Below, in pieces: positions 1 through 9,869 of a stretch of DNA of 64,000 nucleotides (positions are counted from its first letter, which is position 1; each line of letters starts with the position of its first letter). Below the pieces are notes generated by a model, which saw only the letters and a list, made by a program, of their open reading frames with translations, did not search any database and was not told the DNA's origin. The DNA is from Staphylococcus piscifermentans. GTDB taxonomy: Bacteria > Bacillota > Bacilli > Staphylococcales > Staphylococcaceae. Where the stretch lies: positions 806,001 through 870,000 of the forward strand of contig NZ_LT906447.1 of assembly GCF_900186985.1 (NCBI RefSeq), in the 5' to 3' direction. The position numbers were made by a program, and so were the translations under genes.

Positions 1-1
1 T

Positions 2-580
2 AAAGATATCGAACGTGCTGACGAAGCTATGCGTGAACTCTTCCCTGAAGATGAAAAATTATTGCGTTGGTTAGATATGGCAGACGAAAAAATTGCATTC
101 CAAGGTTTACCATCTCGTATCGCTTGGTTAGGTTATGGCGACCGTGCAAAAATGGGCTTGAAATTAAATGAACTGGTACGTAATGGCGAAATTTCAGCGC
201 CTATCGTTATTGGACGTGACCACTTAGATTCAGGTTCCGTAGCTTCTCCAAACCGTGAAACTGAATCCATGAGAGATGGTTCAGATGCAGTAGGCGACTG
301 GGCAATCTTGAATGCTTTAATTAACACAGCAGCTGGCGGTTCTTGGATTTCCTTCCACCACGGCGGCGGTGTAGGTATGGGTTATTCATTACACGCAGGT
401 ATGGTAATTGTCGCAGATGGTTCTGAACGAGCTGATGAACGCTTGAAACGTGTATTAACTACAGATCCGGGTATGGGTGTAGTAAGACACGCTGACGCAG
501 GATATGAAATTGCGATTGAAACAGCGAAAGAAAAAGGTGTCGATATTCCAATGTTAAAGGAGCAAGATTCTCATGAGTAA
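2..580 (+). CDS. hutU: Urocanate hydratase, C-terminal part (5' end outside window)
   Basis: This is the last 192 residues of urocanase, which converts urocanate to imidazolonepropionate in histidine degradation (cytosolic, NAD+-dependent). The reading frame is open from base 2, so the start lies upstream of the window. Recognisable segments are the LGYGDR stretch, the [19 protein letters not shown] stretch, which is a hallmark of the family's C-terminal domain, and the glycine/histidine-rich [13 protein letters not shown] loop. The stop overlaps the start of hutI by 8 bases, so the two genes are translationally coupled. The 5' end cannot be judged from here. Confidence 0.95.
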   Translation, partial: KDIERADEAMRELFPEDEKLLRWLDMADEKIAFQGLPSRIAWLGYGDRAKMGLKLNELVRNGEISAPIVIGRDHLDSGSVASPNRETESMRDGSDAVGDWAILNALINTAAGGSWISFHHGGGVGMGYSLHAGMVIVADGSERADERLKRVLTTDPGMGVVRHADAGYEIAIETAKEKGVDIPMLKEQDSHE

Positions 581-1835
581 TGATTTAGTAATCCAAAATA
601 TTGCACAATTAATTTTACCGAAAAAAACAGATAAACCCTTAAAAGGTAAAGAGCTTGATCAATTGAATGTAGTAGAAGACGGTACAGTAGTGGTAGATAA
701 CGGTAAAGTTGTATACGCCGGCCCGCATTCAGATGAATATCAAGGTAAAGAAACGATTGATGCAACTGGCAAAGTTATTTCACCAGCATTGGTAGATGCA
801 CACACGCATTTAGTCTTCGGCGGTTCTAGAGAACATGAAATGGCATTAAAACGTCAAGGCGCTTCTTACTTGGAAATCTTAGAACAAGGTGGCGGTATTC
901 TATCTACAGTGAAAGCGACACGTGAAGCAACTGAGGAAGAATTATTCAAGAAAACGGACAAAGCCTTACGTGAAATCATGTCTTATGGTGTCTTGACTGT
1001 AGAAAGTAAAAGTGGTTACGGCTTAGATAAAGAGAACGAATTGAAACAATTAAAAGTATCTCATGAACTAGAAGATAAATATGGTATTACAATGAAACAC
1101 ACTTTCTTAGGACCGCATGCGGTACCTGAAGAAGCGGAATCTAGTGAAGCATTCTTGCAAGAAATGATTGACTTGCTGCCTGAAATGAAACAATATGCTG
1201 ACTTCGCGGATATCTTCTGTGAAACAGGTGTGTTCTCAGTAGAAGAATCTAGAAAATATATGCAAGCAGCTAAAGATGCAGGATTTGATGTGAAAATTCA
1301 TGCAGATGAAATCGATCCTTTAGGCGGCTTAGGTCTAGCAATTGAAGAAAACGCGATTTCTGGCGACCACTTAGTGGCTTCTAGTGAAGAAGATAAAAAA
1401 GCGTTGCATGATAGTAATACAGTCGCTGTGTTATTACCAGGTACAACGTTCTACCTTGATAAAGAAGGTTATGCAGATGCACGTGGTATGATTGATAATA
1501 ACGGTGCCATTGCAATTGCATCAGACTTCAACCCAGGTAGTAACGTGACGAACAATCTTCAATTGGTAATGACAATTGCCAGCTTGAAATTGAAATTATC
1601 TCCAAATGAAGTTTGGAATGCAGTTACAGTGAACGCTGCAAAAGCAATTGATGCAGATGCAGGTACGTTAGAAACTGGCGACGATGCAAACTTTGTTATC
1701 TGGGATGCGCCAAACTATGAATATATTCTTTATCATTATGGTATCAACCATGCTGAAAATGTTTATAAAGATGGAGAATTATTTATCGATAATACTATCA
1801 AAGTTAATACTGAATCTGAAAAAAGCAAAGCTTAA
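573..1835 (+). CDS. hutI: Imidazolonepropionase
   Basis: A 420-residue amidohydrolase-fold enzyme that hydrolyses 4-imidazolone-5-propionate to N-formimino-glutamate, the third step of histidine breakdown. Visible motifs are the metal-binding [10 protein letters not shown] near residue 75, [12 protein letters not shown] near residue 245, and SDFNPGS near residue 318. Length is normal for the family. The ATG at 573 sits inside the end of hutU, 5 bases after an AAGGAGCAAG-type ribosome binding site, and a strong terminator follows the stop. It is therefore the last gene of the hutUI unit. Confidence 0.95.
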   Translation: MSNDLVIQNIAQLILPKKTDKPLKGKELDQLNVVEDGTVVVDNGKVVYAGPHSDEYQGKETIDATGKVISPALVDAHTHLVFGGSREHEMALKRQGASYLEILEQGGGILSTVKATREATEEELFKKTDKALREIMSYGVLTVESKSGYGLDKENELKQLKVSHELEDKYGITMKHTFLGPHAVPEEAESSEAFLQEMIDLLPEMKQYADFADIFCETGVFSVEESRKYMQAAKDAGFDVKIHADEIDPLGGLGLAIEENAISGDHLVASSEEDKKALHDSNTVAVLLPGTTFYLDKEGYADARGMIDNNGAIAIASDFNPGSNVTNNLQLVMTIASLKLKLSPNEVWNAVTVNAAKAIDADAGTLETGDDANFVIWDAPNYEYILYHYGINHAENVYKDGELFIDNTIKVNTESEKSKA

Positions 1836-1853
1836 TCATTAAGTAAAAATAAC

Positions 1854-1898
1854 GAGGACTGCAGTACTTGAACTGACAAGTATTGCAGTTCTCTTTTT
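1854..1898 (+). terminator. Rho-independent terminator after hutUI
   Basis: A stem of about 16 bp (arms 1854-1870 and 1877-1893, one or two mismatches) with a 6-base loop is followed directly by a T run. Confidence 0.85.
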
Positions 1899-1979
1899 AT
1901 TTTATAGGCACTGATGTCTAAAATATTCTGACAATTATGTTAAGATATAGGAATACAGAAAGAGAAGGAGAGAGCAGTC

Positions 1980-3173
1980 GTGAGAATTGAAAGTTATGCT
2001 GAAGAATGGCAAGGAAGCGTGAAAGATAATATATTTGCAGGTATCTTAATTGCCCTTTCAGCTTTGCCTGGTGCGATTGCTTACTCATTTATCGTCGGAA
2101 TGAATCCTTCTATCGGATTATTAAGTATGGGAATTATGATGGTGGTTTTAAGTTTTACTGCAGGCCGTACGTTGATGATTACCGGACCTAGCAGCGGCAT
2201 TGCGTTGGTGGCCGCACCTCTCGTCGCTAGTCATGGACCTATGTATTTAATTGCTGCCAGTATGGTAATGGGTGTGCTGCAAATGTTATTCGGCGTTTTT
2301 AAAGTAAGTCGATTAATCGATCGCATTCCAGTAGCGGTAGTTATTGGATTTATGAATGCACTCGCACTTCTATTAATGTCATCACAATTTCCAAGCATCT
2401 TTGGTATTTCAACTGCTACTTATATCTTTGCAGTATTATCATTTTTAATTATTTGGCTAGTACCGCGCTGGATCAGATTTATTCCCGCACCGCTGATTTC
2501 TATTGTCGTGCTGACGCTTGTAGCGCATACACTGCATCCGAACTTGAAATATGTCCATGATTTAGCTGATATCCATGTGGTCATCCCGAAAGTGCAGTGG
2601 GAAGTGCTGCCGCTCTTCACACATACTCATGCATTAGGCATTATCTTGGGCTATGGATTGACAATGGCGATAGTAGGAACACTGCAATCGCTGTTGACTG
2701 CCAAGGCTTTAGATGTATTGACGAATGTAAGAAGTAATGAGAATCAAGAATCCGCGGCTCAAGGGTTAGCGAATTTTGCTTCTGGATTGTTCGGAGGATT
2801 TGGGGGCAGTGCTTTAGTAGGTCAATCTAAATTTAATGTGAAAATCGGGGCGACCGCACGTTTTTCAACTTTAGTCACGGCTTTCTTCTTATTGCTTACC
2901 ATCTATGTGCTAGGTCCAGTTATATCTTTAATTCCTATGGTCGTATTGGCCACTGTATTAGTATCTATTGCTTTCAATACATTTGACAGAAGAACTTGGA
3001 TTGCGATTAAAGCAGCACCTGTACGTAATACCGCAACGATTTTAATAACTATGGTGGTCACTTTGGCCACGAATAACTTAGCGTTCGGCGTACTCTCTGG
3101 TACAGCCATCTATCTAGTGTTTTATTTTTTCGGAAAAGGAAGTGGGAAAGATGACAGACATCAATCAAGTTAA
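1980..3173 (+). CDS. SulP-family inorganic anion transporter, short form without STAS domain
   Basis: A 397-residue polytopic membrane protein with about 10-12 hydrophobic segments. The N-terminal AGILIALSALPGAIAYSFIVG and the TGPSSGIAL motif fit the SulP (SLC26-like) permease core. It ends soon after the last membrane segment, so the cytoplasmic STAS domain typical of many SulP proteins is absent. The GTG start at 1980 is chosen because GAGAAGGAGAG lies 7-10 bases upstream. The M20 amidohydrolase gene starts inside its 3' end, so the two are co-transcribed. The substrate (sulfate, another oxyanion or a carboxylate) cannot be read from the sequence. Confidence 0.75.
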   Translation: MRIESYAEEWQGSVKDNIFAGILIALSALPGAIAYSFIVGMNPSIGLLSMGIMMVVLSFTAGRTLMITGPSSGIALVAAPLVASHGPMYLIAASMVMGVLQMLFGVFKVSRLIDRIPVAVVIGFMNALALLLMSSQFPSIFGISTATYIFAVLSFLIIWLVPRWIRFIPAPLISIVVLTLVAHTLHPNLKYVHDLADIHVVIPKVQWEVLPLFTHTHALGIILGYGLTMAIVGTLQSLLTAKALDVLTNVRSNENQESAAQGLANFASGLFGGFGGSALVGQSKFNVKIGATARFSTLVTAFFLLLTIYVLGPVISLIPMVVLATVLVSIAFNTFDRRTWIAIKAAPVRNTATILITMVVTLATNNLAFGVLSGTAIYLVFYFFGKGSGKDDRHQSS

Positions 3174-4266
3174 GGAATGGAGACGTGTGTTTCACCGGTA
3201 CCCGGAAGTGTCGTATGCAGAGTTTGAAACAACGAAGCGTCTAAGAAAAATATTAGAGGAACATGAGATTAAAATTGTGGATTATCCTCTGCAAACGGGT
3301 CTGGTCGCAGAGGTAGGGCAAGGCGAGAAGGTTGTAGCATTGCGTACGGATATCGATGCGTTGCCGATATTAGAGCAAGTTGACAGTGAAATCCGCTCGT
3401 CTGCTGAGGGTGTGATGCATGCTTGCGGCCATGATATTCACATGGCAACTATTTTAGCGGCGACAATGGAGTTGAAAGCGCGAGAAGCGGAGTTGCCAGG
3501 ACGGGTGCGGATTTTGTTCCAAGCGGCTGAAGAAGTAGGAAGCGGAGCACAGCAGATGGTGGAAGCGGGTGTACTTGACGGGGTGAAAGCAGTCACGGGC
3601 TTTCATAATGATCCGACTTTGAAAGTGGGCGAGTTTGCGATTAAGTCGGGTGCGATGACTTCAGCGGTAGACCGCTTTGCGATACATATTCAAGGCAAAG
3701 GGGGTCATGCTGCGAAACCTGAGGAAAGCAATGACCCGATGATTATCTTAGGACAATTGATGACTAGTATTCAATCGATTGTCAGTCGTAATGTCTCGGC
3801 ATTTGATTCAGCGGTGGTAACGATTGGCGAAGTCTCAGCAGGTAATACGTGGAATGTGATTCCGGACCAAGCGTATATGCAGGGCACAGTGCGTACCTTT
3901 AATGCTGCAACGAGAGCAAAGGCAGAGGAACGCTTGCAAGATTTATGTGCAGGAATTGCTAAAGCGTTTGACGCGAATATTGAATTGGAATATATTCATT
4001 TGCCGAATGCTGTAATAAACGATGAAGCATTGACAGAGAAGGCGGTTGAAGCGGCTGAAGAAACGGGCTATAGTGTTCAAATCCTCGGAGAACCGAAAAC
4101 AATCGGAGAAGATTTTTCAGCACTGAGCGATACTGTACCTGGAGTGTTTGCATTTATCGGTTCCGAAAGCGACTACGACCTGCATCATCCGAAGTATCAA
4201 CCGGATGAACGAATTTTGGAAACAGCGCCTGATTATCTTGTTAAATTAATTCAAAAGTTATTTTAA
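3151..4266 (+). CDS. M20-family metal-dependent amidohydrolase (N-acyl amino acid hydrolase type)
   Basis: A 371-residue cytosolic peptidase M20D-type hydrolase related to hippurate hydrolases and indole-3-acetyl-amino acid hydrolases. Visible features are RRVFHRYPEVS at the N terminus, the metal ligands MHACGHDIHMA near residue 93, the catalytic QAAEEVGSGAQ near residue 127, and HHPKYQPDE near the C terminus. I prefer ATG 3151, 11 bases after AGGA, over the in-frame GTG at 3142, which is too close to the ribosome binding site. The gene overlaps the upstream transporter gene by 23 bases. The pair may import and deacylate the same compound, but that is inference. Confidence 0.85.
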   Translation: MTDINQVKEWRRVFHRYPEVSYAEFETTKRLRKILEEHEIKIVDYPLQTGLVAEVGQGEKVVALRTDIDALPILEQVDSEIRSSAEGVMHACGHDIHMATILAATMELKAREAELPGRVRILFQAAEEVGSGAQQMVEAGVLDGVKAVTGFHNDPTLKVGEFAIKSGAMTSAVDRFAIHIQGKGGHAAKPEESNDPMIILGQLMTSIQSIVSRNVSAFDSAVVTIGEVSAGNTWNVIPDQAYMQGTVRTFNAATRAKAEERLQDLCAGIAKAFDANIELEYIHLPNAVINDEALTEKAVEAAEETGYSVQILGEPKTIGEDFSALSDTVPGVFAFIGSESDYDLHHPKYQPDERILETAPDYLVKLIQKLF

Positions 4267-4335
4267 TGTAATCATGAATGGAATTTTAAAGGCAGGGTAT
4301 AACAAAACTATCAAATCTTATTAGGAGTGATAGAA

Positions 4336-5217
4336 ATGGCACTTCCAGATCCACGCAAAAAATTTACAGATAAAGATTTTCCTAAACAAGAACAACCTTG
4401 GCCAGGTCTGCAAAAAGATATGGAACCGAAACCCGATTGTGGTGAGGAGTCTTACGTTGGACATGGTCGTTTAGAAGGCTTGAAAATGTTAGTAACTGGT
4501 GGCGACTCAGCTATCGGACGCGCTGTAGCAATCGCTTATGCTAGAGAAGGTGCATCTGTTGTTATCAATTATCATCCGAAAGAAGAAGATGATGCACAAG
4601 ATGTGAAACGTGTCATCGAAGATAAAGGCGGCACAGTTTTCTTACTACCGGGCGATATTACGAACGAAGATTTCAACTATGAACTCGTAGAATATGCAAA
4701 TGACCGTCTAGGCGGATTAGATAATGTCACAATGGTGGCAGGCTATCAGCAATACCATGAGAAATTCGAAGACTTCAAAACAGAAGATTTCACGAATACC
4801 TTTGAAACGAACGTCTATCCCATCTTCTGGACTACGCAAAAGGCTTTAGAATACTTGAAACCAGGCGGTACAATTACAACAACAACTTCTATTCAAGGTT
4901 ACGATCCGAATCCATTATTGCATGACTATGCCGCAACCAAAGCAGCGATTATTTCCTTGACTAAGAGCCTTGCGAAAGAATTAATCGAAAGAGGCATCCG
5001 TGTCAATTCAGTCGCGCCAGGTCCATTCTGGTCACCATTACAAATCTCAGGTGGACAACCGCAAGATAAAATTCCAGAATTCGGTCAACAATCCATGATG
5101 GGACGCTCAGGTCAACCTGTTGAATTAGCCAGCACCTACGTTCTTTTAGCCTCAGACGAATCCAGCTATACAACAGGACAAGTCTATGGTGTAACAGGCG
5201 GTAAACAAATTAATTAA
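4336..5217 (+). CDS. SDR-family oxidoreductase (YhdF/YdaD-like)
   Basis: A 293-residue short-chain dehydrogenase with the roughly 45-residue N-terminal extension typical of the general-stress SDR group of Bacillus and Staphylococcus. The Rossmann motif appears as VTGGDSAIGRAVA near residue 50, the catalytic tyrosine/lysine as YAATKAA near residue 197, and the family's RVNSVAPGPFWSP follows. ATG 4336 is chosen because TAGGAGTGA ends 5 bases before it; an in-frame GTG at 4327 lies inside that ribosome binding site. The gene is monocistronic, with a terminator 50 bases downstream. The substrate is unknown. Confidence 0.85.
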   Translation: MALPDPRKKFTDKDFPKQEQPWPGLQKDMEPKPDCGEESYVGHGRLEGLKMLVTGGDSAIGRAVAIAYAREGASVVINYHPKEEDDAQDVKRVIEDKGGTVFLLPGDITNEDFNYELVEYANDRLGGLDNVTMVAGYQQYHEKFEDFKTEDFTNTFETNVYPIFWTTQKALEYLKPGGTITTTTSIQGYDPNPLLHDYAATKAAIISLTKSLAKELIERGIRVNSVAPGPFWSPLQISGGQPQDKIPEFGQQSMMGRSGQPVELASTYVLLASDESSYTTGQVYGVTGGKQIN

Positions 5218-5269
5218 ACTGCTGCTCTGGAAAAGAAACCTTAGAAGCGCAGCCCCGTCTTAACTATTT

Positions 5270-5299
5270 CCCCCTCGGCAACAGAAGCCGGGGGTTTTT
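5270..5299 (+). terminator. Rho-independent terminator after the SDR gene
   Basis: A G+C-rich stem (CCCCC/GGGGG plus CGGC/GCCG) with a 7-base loop is followed by TTTTT. Confidence 0.85.
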
Positions 5300-5398
5300 G
5301 AATGGGGAAGGGCGAGTCATCATGAACAAGTCATTAGCAATTAGAGCTGATTTTTCCTACTATAAAACTACCAATTATAAATAAAATGAGGTGAGCGT

Positions 5399-6010
5399 AT
5401 GAAACAATTCGATCCAAACGAGTTAACGCAGAAAGATAATTATAAATTATTGAGCGGAAGCGTATTACCGCGTCCTATCGCTTTCGTGACTTCTCAAGAT
5501 AAAGAAGGCAATCTTAATGCAGCGCCTTTCAGTTTTTTTAATGTAGTAAGCAGTGAACCGCCGATGATTATGATTTCGACGGCACGTATGAACGGCAAAC
5601 GCAAAGATACATCTGTCAACATTGAGACGATGGGTGAGTTTGTGGTGCATATTTCACAACTTTCCATGATTGAAGGAATCAACCAAACAGCCGCACCTAT
5701 TGCACCGACAGAAAATGAATTAAAACGGACAGACTTTAAAACAATTCCTTCCACTGTAGTCGACGTCCCTGCAATTGAAGGGGCAAGTATCCGCTTCGAA
5801 TGCAAATTAGACCGTCTCATTGAATTAGGCGATGATGAAACAGGTAACGATTTAATCATCGGACGCGTGGTACAATATCATATTGACGATGCGGTTTATA
5901 TGGATCCATTCAAGATTAATGTGCAAGCCTTGCAGCCTGTAGGACGTTTAGCAGGAAACGATTATGTGAAACTAGGCGAAGAATTTACGATTCAACGACC
6001 GACTGAATAA
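5399..6010 (+). CDS. Flavin reductase-like FMN-binding split-barrel protein
   Basis: A 203-residue member of the flavin reductase-like domain family. The N-terminal PRPIAFVTSQDKEGNLNAAP and FSFFNVVSSEPPMIMIS segments are characteristic FMN-binding parts of the split barrel. TGAGGTGAG lies immediately upstream of ATG 5399. The gene stands alone, followed by the SAM riboswitch region. The physiological partner is not evident. Confidence 0.85.
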   Translation: MKQFDPNELTQKDNYKLLSGSVLPRPIAFVTSQDKEGNLNAAPFSFFNVVSSEPPMIMISTARMNGKRKDTSVNIETMGEFVVHISQLSMIEGINQTAAPIAPTENELKRTDFKTIPSTVVDVPAIEGASIRFECKLDRLIELGDDETGNDLIIGRVVQYHIDDAVYMDPFKINVQALQPVGRLAGNDYVKLGEEFTIQRPTE

Positions 6011-6100
6011 ATGCTTAACAAAAGTTAACCTTCAGATAATTGACGCAAGCCGTTGAGCGTGATAAGTTTAAAAAGATTCACAATTTAAAAATAAATAGTG

Positions 6101-6196
6101 CTTATCAAGAGAGGTGGAGTGAAGGGCACTTTGAAGCCTCGGCAACATGGAAACGCGTGTGCCAAGTCCCGTAGCAATCGATTGCTAAGAGATAAG
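6101..6196 (+). promoter_or_regulatory. SAM-I (S-box) riboswitch
   Basis: The aptamer is closed by the P1 helix CTTATC (6101-6106) / GATAAG (6191-6196). Inside it are the conserved AAGAGAGGTGGAG strand, a GAAGCCTCGGCAAC segment, the GTGTGCCAAGTCCC segment typical of P3/J3-4, and a P4 hairpin AGCAATCGATTGCT. This matches the S-box layout. S-boxes repress methionine and sulfur genes when S-adenosylmethionine is abundant by favouring a terminator, which is present just downstream. Confidence 0.9.
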
Positions 6197-6211
6197 AATT
6201 GATATATTTAT

Positions 6212-6243
6212 CCTTTTTTCTTAGCGCAGAAAAAAGGTTTTTT
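6212..6243 (+). terminator. SAM riboswitch expression-platform terminator
   Basis: CCTTTTTTCTTAGCGCAGAAAAAAGG is a near-perfect hairpin followed by TTTTTT, located 15 bases after the aptamer and 30 bases before the start of the transporter gene. Confidence 0.85.
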
Positions 6244-6273
6244 ATTTATGAAATGAGAGGTGTGGAGTAGAAG

Positions 6274-7587
6274 ATGGCTGAAGAGAAAAAGAAAGGTAAT
6301 GCTTTTGCACTGATACCTTTAATTGTCTTCGTCGGTTTATTTTTAGGCGTCGGCATTATTACAGGAGACTTTACTAAAATGCCATTAAATATCGCGATTA
6401 CGATTGCAGTCATTGTGGCATTGCTGATGAATCGCAAACAAAAATTTGCTGAGAAAGTAGAAGTTTTTACTAAAGGAGCAGGCCATTCCAATATTATTCT
6501 GATGGTCTTGATATTTGTACTTGCAGGGGCTTTTTCAAAAGTAACTGAAGATATGGGAGGCGTAAAATCAACTGTTAACCTTGGATTATCCTTAATCCCC
6601 GGCAACTTGCTGATTATCGGATTATTCGTCATTTGTATGTTTGTATCGATTTCGATGGGAACTTCAGTAGGGACAGTAGCCGCTATTGCACCGGTAGGAT
6701 TTGGTATCAGCCAAGCAACGGACATTCCTTCCGCACTTGCCATGGCGACTGTAGTAGGCGGTGCGATGTTCGGTGACAATTTATCGATGATCTCAGACAC
6801 TACCATCGCAGCGGTGCGTACGCAACATACACGCATGAGCGACAAGTTTAAAGTGAATTTCCGGATTGTGTTGCCAGGTGCGATACTTTCAATGATCATC
6901 TTGGGCATCTTAACGCATAGCGCAAGCATCAACAGCGCAAAGAATTATGACTATGACTTGATTAAAGTTATTCCTTACTTATTAGTATTAATTTTAGCTC
7001 TGATTGGCGTCAATGTAATTATTGTGTTAATTGGAGGGACTGTGCTTTCAGGAATTATCGGCTTATTAGATGGATCGTTCAATTGGATTAAATTCTTGAA
7101 AGCGGCCTCTGAAGGTATGATCGGTATGGAAGATATTGCCATTATTGCTTTGATGATCGGTGGTTTAATTGGTTTAATCCAGCACTATGGCGGTATTACT
7201 TGGCTGCTGAACTTTGTACGAAGCCGTGTGAAATCCAGACGTGGCGCCGAAATTGGGATTGCAAGTTTAGTCAGTGCCGCAGATATTTCTACAGCCAACA
7301 ATACGATTTCTATTTTAATGGCCGGTCCGTTGGCTAAAAACATTGCGGATGAATATGATATCGACCCTAGAAAGTCCGCCAGTATTCTAGATATTTTCGG
7401 CAGCTGCTTCCAAGGTTTACTACCTTACAGTCCGCAAGTCATTGCTGCAGCTGGAGTAGCCGGTGTTTCACCCTTTATGCTGATGCCTTATTCCATTTAT
7501 CCGGTAATGCTCGGCTTAAGTGGATTAGTGGCAATCATCTTTAACCTTCCTAGATTAAATAAAAAGAAAGCTGGGAAAGAGGCATAA
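6274..7587 (+). CDS. NhaC-superfamily transporter under SAM riboswitch control (candidate methionine transporter)
   Basis: A 437-residue polytopic membrane protein of the NhaC / YuiF-like superfamily. Typical segments are SISMGTSVGTVAAIAPVGFGI near residue 127 and GAMFGDNLSMISDTTIAA near residue 165. It would normally be annotated as a Na+/H+ antiporter. Because the only visible control is an S-box, the cargo is more likely methionine or a related sulfur compound; NhaC-superfamily proteins in methionine regulons have been proposed as methionine transporters (MetT). That assignment is inference. The ATG at 6274 is preceded by GAGAGGTGTGGAG. Confidence 0.8.
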   Translation: MAEEKKKGNAFALIPLIVFVGLFLGVGIITGDFTKMPLNIAITIAVIVALLMNRKQKFAEKVEVFTKGAGHSNIILMVLIFVLAGAFSKVTEDMGGVKSTVNLGLSLIPGNLLIIGLFVICMFVSISMGTSVGTVAAIAPVGFGISQATDIPSALAMATVVGGAMFGDNLSMISDTTIAAVRTQHTRMSDKFKVNFRIVLPGAILSMIILGILTHSASINSAKNYDYDLIKVIPYLLVLILALIGVNVIIVLIGGTVLSGIIGLLDGSFNWIKFLKAASEGMIGMEDIAIIALMIGGLIGLIQHYGGITWLLNFVRSRVKSRRGAEIGIASLVSAADISTANNTISILMAGPLAKNIADEYDIDPRKSASILDIFGSCFQGLLPYSPQVIAAAGVAGVSPFMLMPYSIYPVMLGLSGLVAIIFNLPRLNKKKAGKEA

Positions 7588-7744
7588 TTAATTTTTACTT
7601 CCACACAAGAAAAATGTTAAAGTAATCTTGTTGCAAAACTAACAAAACGGTGCATGAAGTGAAGCAGATAGAGGACGATTATTTTGTCTTATGCACTAGA
7701 AATACGTTAAAATAAGGTTAAGTGTGAAAGTAGGTGACGACAGA

Positions 7745-8266
7745 GTGGCAAGATATAACATAGAAAATGACGTAGTGGTCATTTCGTTGGAGCGATTAAT
7801 GCGTATTAATCCTGAATTGATTTATCAAGCGTGGACAGATGCCGATATTATGAGACGTTGGTTTATGACTTCTAATCGAACTAATAAGTCCATCGACTTG
7901 ATTCCTGAAGAAGGGCGACGTTACGAAATCGTTGATGAACGTAATGGCAAGATGAATAAAATTACAGGTGTCTTCCAAGAACTAGAAGCACCGAATCGTA
8001 TTGTGATGACTATCGGCATGCCTGAATTAAGCGACAAAGAAGATACCATCGAAGTTGAAATCTTTGAACGTGAACCAGGTGCTGACATTACACAAATGAA
8101 TTTCCGATATACTGCTGTTGTTCCGAAAGAACGACGCTGGACTACCTTAGAATATAAGCAGCAGAAAAAAGAATATCATGACTCAACAGCGCATGGCTTT
8201 GAGAACATGTTTATTAAGCTGCAAGATATTTTGACGGAAATGCAGAAAGAACAAGAAGAATTTTAA
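7745..8266 (+). CDS. SRPBCC-domain protein (AHSA1-like)
   Basis: A 173-residue START/Bet v 1-like protein. The YQAWTDADIMRRWFM motif near residue 28 is characteristic of the activator-of-Hsp90 homologue (AHSA1/CalC) family. I favour GTG 7745, which has TAGGTGACGA 7-8 bases upstream; an in-frame GTG at 7724 is an alternative giving 180 residues. The gene is single and ends at a terminator shared with the convergent glpT gene. Ligand and role are unknown. Confidence 0.75.
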   Translation: MARYNIENDVVVISLERLMRINPELIYQAWTDADIMRRWFMTSNRTNKSIDLIPEEGRRYEIVDERNGKMNKITGVFQELEAPNRIVMTIGMPELSDKEDTIEVEIFEREPGADITQMNFRYTAVVPKERRWTTLEYKQQKKEYHDSTAHGFENMFIKLQDILTEMQKEQEEF

Positions 8267-8281
8267 AAATTAGAAGAAAAA

Positions 8282-8325
8282 GAAGCGGTACGCCACTTTG
8301 TAGTGAGCATGTACCGCTTCTTTTT
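8282..8325. terminator. Bidirectional terminator between the SRPBCC gene and glpT
   Basis: A perfect 10-bp stem, GAAGCGGTAC / GTACCGCTTC, is flanked by an A-rich stretch on the left and TTTTT on the right, so it can serve both convergent genes. Confidence 0.85.
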
Positions 8326-8330
8326 ATCTA

Positions 8331-9686
8331 TTAAACTGTTTCTTGACCACGTTTATTCCAAGTTAAGATAAAGCTCAACATTGCAAGTATACTGATAACA
8401 GTAAGCAGTATAAATCCAACATCCCAACCAAAATGATCAACGACAAATCCTAAGATAATATTCGCCATCACTGCACCGAACAAGTAACCGAATAATCCAG
8501 TAAGTCCGGCGGCTGTTCCGGCAGCTTTTTTCGGAACATAATCAAGTGCTTGCAACCCAATCAACATCACAGGACCATAGATTAAGAAACCGATTGCCAC
8601 TAAGGAAAGATTATCAATCCAAGGATGGCCGGCAGGGTTCAACCAATAGATAAGCACGAAAATCGTTACACCTAACATAAAGAAGAATCCAGCAGGTCCA
8701 CGACGTCCTTTAAATAATTTATCTGATAGCCAACCGCACAACAATGTACCAGGTATTCCAGCCCATTCATATAAGAAGTAAGCCCAACCAGATGCTTTCA
8801 TATCAAAATGTTTTTCTTCACTAAGATACACTGGCGCCCAATCCAGTACTCCATAACGTACGAAATAGACAAAGATGTTGGCAAAGGCAATAGCCCATAC
8901 CCACTTATTGTTCAATACATATTTGAAGAGAATCTCTTTCGTAGTCAATTCAGTCTCCATAGTTTCTTTTGAAGCATTAGGATAATCATCGCGGTAGACC
9001 TCAATAGGTGGAAGTCCTTGAGATTGCGGTGTATCTCTAACTAAGAAGAAAGCAATAATTGCAATCACAATCGCAAATAATGCAGGGTAAATAAATGCAC
9101 CTTCAAAGCCCTTTAAATAACCGAAATTATACAGAGCAGTCATTGAGATTCCCCATGTGGCAATCGGTGCCATTAAACCGCCGCCGACATTGTGTGCAAC
9201 GTTCCATAAAGCAGTTTTACTACCACGCTCGCTGACACTATACCAATGTACTAAAACACGTCCGGACGGCGGCCAACCCATACCTTGGAACCAACCGTTC
9301 AAGAAGAGCATGATAAACATAATCAGTATGCCTGAAGTAAAGAAAGGCACAAAACCTAAGAGCAAGTTTACAATCGCTGTCAATATCAACCCTAAACTTA
9401 AGAAAATCCTGGCATTACTGCGGTCACTGACCATTCCCATCACAAATTTACTAAAACCATAAGCAATAGACACAGCAGATAAGGCAATACCTAATTCCCC
9501 TTTGCTGAAGCCTTGATCAATTAAATCAGGCATAGCTAATGAAAAGTTTTTACGCAATAAATAATAGCCTGCATAACCGATAAAAATTCCTAAAAATACT
9601 TGTAACCTTAATTTTTTATATGTATGGTCCACTTCATCGCTCGGCAATGGTTGTCGAGGAGAAGGGGGTTTTAAAAAATTAAACAT
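8331..9686 (-). CDS. glpT: Glycerol-3-phosphate transporter
   Basis: A 451-residue major facilitator of the organophosphate:phosphate antiporter family with 12 predicted membrane helices. The N terminus ([32 protein letters not shown]) and [18 protein letters not shown] are the GlpT/UhpT signature regions; GlpT also imports fosfomycin. The ribosome binding site AAAAAGGAGGCG precedes the ATG. The gene is monocistronic. A small inverted repeat lies 26-46 bases upstream and could be an operator. Confidence 0.92.
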   Translation of the reverse strand: MFNFLKPPSPRQPLPSDEVDHTYKKLRLQVFLGIFIGYAGYYLLRKNFSLAMPDLIDQGFSKGELGIALSAVSIAYGFSKFVMGMVSDRSNARIFLSLGLILTAIVNLLLGFVPFFTSGILIMFIMLFLNGWFQGMGWPPSGRVLVHWYSVSERGSKTALWNVAHNVGGGLMAPIATWGISMTALYNFGYLKGFEGAFIYPALFAIVIAIIAFFLVRDTPQSQGLPPIEVYRDDYPNASKETMETELTTKEILFKYVLNNKWVWAIAFANIFVYFVRYGVLDWAPVYLSEEKHFDMKASGWAYFLYEWAGIPGTLLCGWLSDKLFKGRRGPAGFFFMLGVTIFVLIYWLNPAGHPWIDNLSLVAIGFLIYGPVMLIGLQALDYVPKKAAGTAAGLTGLFGYLFGAVMANIILGFVVDHFGWDVGFILLTVISILAMLSFILTWNKRGQETV

Positions 9687-9711
9687 AGAAACGCCTCCTT
9701 TTTACAAAACA

Positions 9712-9732
9712 TTAATATTATTTTAATATTAA
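9712..9732. promoter_or_regulatory. Inverted repeat in the glpT promoter region
   Basis: TTAATATT and AATATTAA form a perfect 8+8 inverted repeat separated by 5 bases, upstream of glpT. It could be an operator but may reflect only AT-richness. Confidence 0.3.
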
Positions 9733-9869
9733 CTTTACAAAAAGACAACGCTTCCATAAAAAATAATTAGTGAAGATGAAAAAAGACTTCAAAAGCGATG
9801 AGTAACACTTTTAAAGCCATTTAAGAATGCTGCATTTAATTTTGTTACGCTCAATATAATGTTTTGTTA

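Noticed and set aside
6246..6932. 228-residue minus-strand frame opposite the NhaC-type gene
   Set aside because: It is the antisense shadow of a membrane protein gene with clear family motifs, a ribosome binding site and a riboswitch on the plus strand.
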